Shown here piece by piece: positions 5,655 to 9,509 of a stretch of DNA of 9,509 nucleotides. The translations under genes were made by a program, and so were the position numbers. Within the stretch, counting starts at the first letter, position 1. Each line of letters starts with the position of its first letter. This stretch comes from CAZAGT01 sp964484515 (GTDB taxonomy: Bacteria; Desulfobacterota; DSM-4660; Desulfatiglandales; HGW-15). Under the pieces are notes generated by a model. The model was given only the letters and a program-made list of their open reading frames with translations. It was not told the origin of the DNA and did not search any database. Location: NCBI GenBank assembly GCA_964484515.1, contig CAZAGT010000189.1, positions 1 to 9,509 of the forward strand, written 5' to 3'.

Positions 5655-8630
5655 TTAGGGTTCGTTTTCGGGTGCAAAGCCTCTTCGGAGGGTGTTTTCC
5701 GTGGTGCAGCGCGGCTCCATGAACTGGAGGAGGTAGTCGGGGCCTCCGGCCTTGGATCCGATCCCCGACAGCTTGAAACCGCCGAAGGGTTGGCGACCGA
5801 CCAGGGCACCGGTGATGCCTCGATTGATGTAGAGGTTTCCCACCCGAAACTCTTCCATGACCCGTTGAATATTCAAGGGGCTTCGGGAGTAGAAACCACC
5901 GGTGAGGGCATAGGGAACAGCATTGGCCACTTGGAGTGCCTCCTCGATATCCTTCACCTTGATAACCGTCAATACAGGGCCGAAGATCTCTTCCTGGGCC
6001 AGGGGAGAGGTGGCTTCGATCTGGTCGAAAACTGCAAGCGGAGCGAAAGAACCGGTTTTCGGCCCTTCCTTGAGCAGCAGCAGGCGCCCTCCCTTTTTTC
6101 CAAGTTCGACATACCCCATGACCTTCTCCCTGGCCTGCTGGCTGATAACCGGACCGATATCGGTATCCGGATCCGATGGGTCTCCGATCTTGAGGGCGTC
6201 CGCCGCGGGGATAAGACGAGCCAAGAAACGATCGTAGTTTTCGGCCAAGACGATGACTCGCGAGCAGGCCGAGCACTTCTGCCCCTGATAGCCGAACGCC
6301 GATTTCAGAATACCGCTCACGGCCTCATCCAGATCGGCGTCCGCGTCGACGATGACGGCGTTTTTGCCCCCCATCTCGGCGATCACCCTCTTGATGTGAT
6401 CCTGCCCGGGTCCCATTTCAGCTCCCTGACGAAGAATACTCAGGCCCACCTCGCGGGAACCGGTGAAAGCGATAATACTGACGTGGGGATGAGCCACAAG
6501 GATCCGGCCCACGCTCGTGCCCGGACCGGCAAGATAGGCCAGTACCCCGGGAGGGAGTCCAGCTTCGTTGAAGAGCTGTGCCACGTTTGCACCCACGGCG
6601 GCAGACAAGACGGATGGTTTGTAGAGGACACAATTGCCTGAGACGAGGGCTGCCGCGACCATCCCCATGGAGATGGCCAGGGGAAAATTCCAGGGCGCGA
6701 TCACGGCGGCCAATCCCCGCGGCTGGTAGAAATACCGATTCACCTCTCCCGGTGGAGAATGGAGTTGCCGAGACCTACCGAGCTTAATCATTTCTTGAGC
6801 ATAGTAGGTGAGAAAATCGATGGCCTCAGCGACATCGGCATCCGCCTCGGCCCTTGTCTTGCCCACCTCGAGGACCTGTAAACCCGCCAGTCGGGCCTTC
6901 TGTCGGCGCGCCGCATCGGCTGCCCGAAAAAGGACTTCCGCCCTTTGCTCGGGCGGCGTTGAGCGCCAGCGAGGAAAGGCGGCTTGGGCGGCGCCCACGG
7001 CCTGCTCGATCTCCTCCTCTCCGGCCTGACAGACTTGGGCGACGATCTCTTCTTCACGGGCGGGATTGCGGGTCGGTCGCCGTTGATCTGTTTCGATCCA
7101 ACGCCCGCTGATGTAGAGGGGCTGTACTTGACCCAGGGCCGTGCGAGCCTCTTCGAACCCGACTTCAAATTCTTCACGCTCGTTCGGTTCCGCCCAATTC
7201 AGGTGAGGTTCGTTTACGAACCGGATGTGACCCTCCTCTACCGGCGGTGCGGTCTCAGGGTGGGGAATCCGTTCGCGTGGATCTTCGATCAAGTGCTCAA
7301 GGGGCACGTTATCGGCATAGACCCTGCGCAAGAACGACTCGTTGGAGGTGTTCTCCAGAAGCCGTCTGACGAGATAGGCCATGCCCGGGATGAGCTCTCC
7401 CACCGTGGCGTAGACCCGTAGGGGCACCCCCTCTTGCTCCAGGGCGACGCGAATCGGCTCGGCCATACCGAAGAGGACCTGATACTCCACTTGATCGTTT
7501 GCGAGACCAAGCCTGTCCGCATATTCGAGGACAAAGGCGATGGACCGCAGATTATGAGAGGCGCAAGCCAGGCGGACGGCCCGGTGGTTTTCAAGGATGA
7601 TGGCAGCCACGCGTTCGAAATTAGCATCTGTTTCGGCCTTGTCCTCAAACACCGGAACCTGCCAGCCTTCTTGACGCGCAATGACCCGTTCATAGTCCCA
7701 GTAAGCTCCTTTCACCAAACGGAAGGTCACAGGGGTCTCTCGTTTACTTGCCCATGCGATCATCTCGCGGGCATCTCTCTCTGAATCGCGCAGGTAGGCC
7801 TGAATCACGACGCCGGCGTCACCGAAATCCCTGAATTCCTCCTCGTCCAGGATGCTGCGAAATAGATCGAGGGTGAGCCCTTTCAAGGCATAGTGTTCCG
7901 CGTCGATGTACACAAAGGCCCTCGATTTTCTTGCCAGCCTGAAGATGGGTAACATCATCTCCTTGGTGCGTCCAATCGACGAACTGTAATTGAGCGGATG
8001 AATTCTAGGGTTGAAGGCGGTTGGTTTGATGGAAACGTTTACTCGTGGCGTTACACCCCAGTCCAACTCGGGAGCTCCATCGCCAAGGGCCGGCCAGCGG
8101 TGCTGTTCGCGTATGAGGATCTCCAAGAGTTCGAGGTAGCGCCGACGATAGGCTTCCGCTTCGGGCCATGAAAGGGTCGCTTCTCCGAGTAGATCCAAGC
8201 TGAAAGCCAGACCTTTGTCTCGGATTCGCTTGATGTTGGGTATGGCCTCCGATGGGGTCGCGCCCGTAATGAACTGCCGAGCCATCCTGACGACATTGGC
8301 CCTGACTTCCTTGGCGAGTAACTTCGCAGCCATTGAGTCAGGCGAGAGCCAGCGAAGACCCCATTGCAGCGCCGTCGGGAAATCCTGCTCGGGACGGCAG
8401 AAGTACTCCTTGAGATGGCGTGCAACGGCGGCCGACGAACCCAGGTAGGGGAGAACGTCCACGAAACGGAACATCTCCACCTTGAACGCCTCGTTCCGCA
8501 TGCACCAATCCATGACTTTGCCTGACCACCACGCCATGTTAAAAGCGGAGGGCGTGTGCTCACGAACGCGTGCAAAGAGTTGCCTGGCACGCTCGGCGAC
8601 GGCAATCTGGAGTTCTTGTTCGTTGACCAT
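5655..8630 (-). CDS. putA: Bifunctional proline dehydrogenase / glutamate-semialdehyde (P5C) dehydrogenase, minimal type
   Basis: A 991-residue enzyme oxidising proline to glutamate in two steps: FAD-dependent proline dehydrogenase, then NAD-dependent P5C dehydrogenase, with intermediate channelling. The PRODH barrel covers about 100-435, with VNVSIKPTAF (198-207), IQAYLRDSERDA (276-287), FRLVKGAYWDYE (303-314), CASHN (356-360), QVLFGMAE (384-391), RVYATVGELIPGMAYLVRRL (405-424) and the substrate-binding ENTSNESF (426-433). The aldehyde dehydrogenase domain covers about 505-985: IAPWNFP (644-650), FTGSREVG (722-729), general base E752 in EMGGKN, nucleophile C786 in GQKCSACSR, EEIFGPV (880-886), QPFGGFKLSG (947-956). 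There is no ribbon-helix-helix DNA-binding domain and no extra C-terminal domain, so this is the short PutA architecture and not an autorepressor. The start has GAGGTG (8636-8641) five bases upstream. The gene stands alone, bracketed by related repeats. Confidence 0.95.
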   Translation of the reverse strand: MVNEQELQIAVAERARQLFARVREHTPSAFNMAWWSGKVMDWCMRNEAFKVEMFRFVDVLPYLGSSAAVARHLKEYFCRPEQDFPTALQWGLRWLSPDSMAAKLLAKEVRANVVRMARQFITGATPSEAIPNIKRIRDKGLAFSLDLLGEATLSWPEAEAYRRRYLELLEILIREQHRWPALGDGAPELDWGVTPRVNVSIKPTAFNPRIHPLNYSSSIGRTKEMMLPIFRLARKSRAFVYIDAEHYALKGLTLDLFRSILDEEEFRDFGDAGVVIQAYLRDSERDAREMIAWASKRETPVTFRLVKGAYWDYERVIARQEGWQVPVFEDKAETDANFERVAAIILENHRAVRLACASHNLRSIAFVLEYADRLGLANDQVEYQVLFGMAEPIRVALEQEGVPLRVYATVGELIPGMAYLVRRLLENTSNESFLRRVYADNVPLEHLIEDPRERIPHPETAPPVEEGHIRFVNEPHLNWAEPNEREEFEVGFEEARTALGQVQPLYISGRWIETDQRRPTRNPAREEEIVAQVCQAGEEEIEQAVGAAQAAFPRWRSTPPEQRAEVLFRAADAARRQKARLAGLQVLEVGKTRAEADADVAEAIDFLTYYAQEMIKLGRSRQLHSPPGEVNRYFYQPRGLAAVIAPWNFPLAISMGMVAAALVSGNCVLYKPSVLSAAVGANVAQLFNEAGLPPGVLAYLAGPGTSVGRILVAHPHVSIIAFTGSREVGLSILRQGAEMGPGQDHIKRVIAEMGGKNAVIVDADADLDEAVSGILKSAFGYQGQKCSACSRVIVLAENYDRFLARLIPAADALKIGDPSDPDTDIGPVISQQAREKVMGYVELGKKGGRLLLLKEGPKTGSFAPLAVFDQIEATSPLAQEEIFGPVLTVIKVKDIEEALQVANAVPYALTGGFYSRSPLNIQRVMEEFRVGNLYINRGITGALVGRQPFGGFKLSGIGSKAGGPDYLLQFMEPRCTTENTLRRGFAPENEP

Positions 8631-8690
8631 AGGAACACCTCACTCGAGTTGAGGGCCAGAGAGCAAGAGGCACATGGAAGGAGAACGATT

Positions 8691-8743
8691 GAGGCTGTCG
8701 GAAAACGCCCCTCTGCGGCGTTACTCTCATCCCTCGTCACTGC
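8691..8743 (+). repeat. Dispersed intergenic repeat, copy B (short form)
   Basis: It carries the same opening word GAGGCTGTCGGAAAACG (8691-8707) and closing word CTCATCCCTCGTCACTGC (8726-8743) as copy A, but only 18 bases separate them. The hairpin has arms AACGCC (8704-8709) and GGCGTT (8717-8722). Compared with AACGGC/GCCGTT in copy A, one base differs in each arm and pairing is kept. The element lies 60 bases upstream of the putA start codon. Confidence 0.75.
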
Positions 8744-8756
8744 AGCTTATATGAAA

Positions 8757-8852
8757 GGCTCAAGGCGTAAGGCCTAAGGCGTGAGAAAAGAAAAGACGTA
8801 AACCCACTCTGTCTTTCCCTTGAGCCTCACAGGCCTCAAGCCTCACACCGGA
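8757..8852. repeat. Inverted array of short tandem repeats
   Basis: The left arm contains three tandem heptamers AAGGCGT, AAGGCCT, AAGGCGT (8762-8782). The right arm contains three octamers AGCCTCAC, AGGCCTCA, AGCCTCAC (8823-8846). The arms are imperfectly complementary, and the apex pairs AAAGAC (8792-8797) with GTCTTT (8811-8816). The whole could fold into one long imperfect hairpin. No coding content is seen. Confidence 0.6.
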
Positions 8853-8906
8853 GAATTCATACGCCTCTGTCCTCGGGATTTCTTTACCTCCGCTTCGCTC
8901 GGCTCA

Positions 8907-8931
8907 GGCCCCACCCCTTGGGGGAGGGGCC
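8907..8931. repeat. GC-rich hairpin
   Basis: The stem GGCCCC (8907-8912) pairs with GGGGCC (8926-8931) and CCCC (8914-8917) pairs with GGGG (8921-8924), with one A/A mismatch and a three-base loop. There is no T tract, so it is not a standard terminator. Confidence 0.6.
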
Positions 8932-9038
8932 CCGGTTTCGAAAGCCTTGCATCTGGGACATTTTACATCAGCCTCTCGGAAACCGGTTTTTCGACCGTCT
9001 CATTGGTGTACCTCAATTGGGTAGGACCCTCGACCCTT

Positions 9039-9117
9039 GTCCGCGGTCCTTTGTCTGTTGTCAAGCTCAGACCGCGGAACTTTGAATTCCTATCCTACTG
9101 GGAGCGAGATAGAATTC
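9039..9117. repeat. Degenerate heptamer run and two consecutive inverted repeats
   Basis: GTCCGCG, GTCCTTT, GTCTGTT, GTC (9039-9062) is a degenerate heptamer tandem. Overlapping it, TCCGCGGTC (9040-9048) and GACCGCGGA (9070-9078) form perfect 9-bp arms. Directly after, GAATTCCTATC (9084-9094) and GATAGAATTC (9108-9117) form 10-bp arms with one bulged C. No T run follows. Confidence 0.6.
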
Positions 9118-9232
9118 GTCATATTGAAAGCCTGGGATGACGGCGGTGCACCGATTGTTCCGACTGGTCGGGACGCCTTGGTTGCCACCTCGCCAAGATG
9201 ACGCAGTTATTATAACAGTAAAGGGGCAGCTG

Positions 9233-9246
9233 AACAGAATTCTGTT
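9233..9246. promoter_or_regulatory. 14-base palindrome upstream of the PiT gene
   Basis: AACAGAATTCTGTT is a perfect palindrome ending 18 bases before the transporter start codon. Its position between an AT-rich -10-like TATTATAAC stretch (around 9210) and the ribosome-binding site fits an operator. It does not resemble the Pho box. Function is unproven. Confidence 0.35.
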
Positions 9247-9264
9247 TGGCCGGAGTCGGACATC

Positions 9265-9465
9265 ATGTGGGAGATGATCTCCGGGATCTTTCTGGGCTGG
9301 ACGTTGGGTAGTAATGATTCGGCCAATATCTTCGGCACCGGCGTCGCCGCCCATGTGATCGGATATCAAACCGCCATTTGGCTCATCTCCCTGTTTGCCG
9401 TCCTGGGGGCTCTGGTGGAAGGAGAGAACTTTTTGGGCTCCTCACACGAATTTTTGGGTCAATAG
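9265..9465 (+). pseudogene. PiT-family inorganic phosphate transporter, N-terminal fragment
   Basis: The first 55 residues match the start of PiT-type phosphate/cation permeases: a first membrane segment followed by the signature GSNDSANIFGTGVAAHVIGY (15-34), where the ND.AN core is the family hallmark. A second hydrophobic segment WLISLFAVLGALVEGE (about 39-54) follows. Full-length members have several hundred residues and ten or so membrane segments. Here similarity ends near residue 55 (about 9430), and eleven unrelated residues lead to TAG at 9463-9465. GGAG nine bases before the ATG supports the start. The likeliest reason is an insertion sequence starting near 9435. A frameshift or assembly join is the alternative. 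Because the window ends at 9509, the rest of the gene may lie beyond an inserted element. Confidence 0.7.
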
Positions 9466-9509
9466 GTTGATATCGAGAGCACCATACATTGAAGTACCAT
9501 CATTTATCG
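9435..9509. mobile_element. Possible insertion-sequence terminus interrupting the PiT gene
   Basis: Transporter similarity stops just before GGGCTCCTCACACGAATTTT (9435-9454). The form GGCTC..ATTTTTGGG is reminiscent of the terminal inverted repeats of ISL3-family elements. The word TTTTTGGG occurs at both 9430-9437 and 9451-9458. No transposase is visible in the 55 bases after it, and the other end is outside the window. The call rests on the abrupt loss of similarity plus resemblance of the terminal sequence. Confidence 0.4.

Larger units (their letters stand above)
8631..9264. other. Repeat-rich intergenic region between putA and PiT transporter gene
   Basis: This 634-base region between divergent genes holds, left to right: the putA ribosome-binding site, repeat copy B (8691-8743), a heptamer/octamer inverted array (8757-8852), a GC-rich hairpin (8907-8931), a degenerate heptamer run overlapping an inverted repeat (9039-9078), a second inverted repeat (9084-9117) and a 14-base palindrome (9233-9246). 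A -10-like TATAAG for putA lies at 8746-8751 (minus strand), directly beside copy B. An open frame at 8820-9140 is made of these repeats and is not credible as a gene. Confidence 0.6.

Noticed and set aside
8907..8931. GC-rich hairpin as an intrinsic terminator
   Set aside because: No T tract follows on either strand, and both flanking genes point away from it.
8820..9140. Plus-strand open frame of 106 codons
   Set aside because: It runs through the octamer array, the GC hairpin and the heptamer run, has no ribosome-binding site and resembles translated extragenic repeat rather than a protein.

Overview
The window carries ordinary chromosomal metabolism genes of a moderately GC-rich Gram-negative-type bacterium: acetolactate synthase (ilvG-ilvM), an M42 aminopeptidase, a tRNA 2-thiouridylase (mnmA), a bifunctional proline-catabolism enzyme (putA) and the start of a PiT-type phosphate transporter. 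The gaps are unusually rich in short dispersed repeats, inverted repeats and degenerate heptamer tandems, a texture I associate with free-living environmental lineages such as NC10, Nitrospirota or deltaproteobacteria. The taxon cannot be fixed from this sequence alone. I see no phage, CRISPR array, tRNA or rRNA.

Layout. Minus strand, 60-2535: an ilv transcription unit with promoter (2507-2535), a 31-codon leader peptide containing four consecutive isoleucine codons (2357-2452), an intrinsic terminator with an alternative antiterminator pairing (2304-2379), about 320 nt of further untranslated leader, then ilvG and ilvM overlapping by ATGA. Minus strand, 2752-3909: M42 peptidase. A divergent intergenic region (3910-4242) separates it from mnmA on the plus strand (4243-5352). 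mnmA converges on putA (minus strand, 5655-8630). Repeat elements of one family lie on both sides of putA (5356-5486 and 8691-8743). The gap 8631-9264 is a mosaic of small repeats. The final feature is a PiT transporter N-terminus (9265 onward) that loses family similarity near 9430 and stops at 9465, probably because an insertion sequence begins there.

How it fits together. The strongest and most informative signal is the ilv attenuator, which was found by reading the minus strand upstream of ilvG. The leader contains isoleucine codons but no leucine codon and only one valine codon. A GC-rich segment just after the Ile run is complementary to the 5' arm of the terminator, so ribosome stalling when charged isoleucyl-tRNA is scarce should permit transcription of the acetolactate synthase operon. 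Other points worth a second look are an MnmA that has lost the second catalytic cysteine by a clean two-residue gap, a possible stem-preserving base change in the hairpins of the two putA-flanking repeats, and the interrupted transporter at the right edge.
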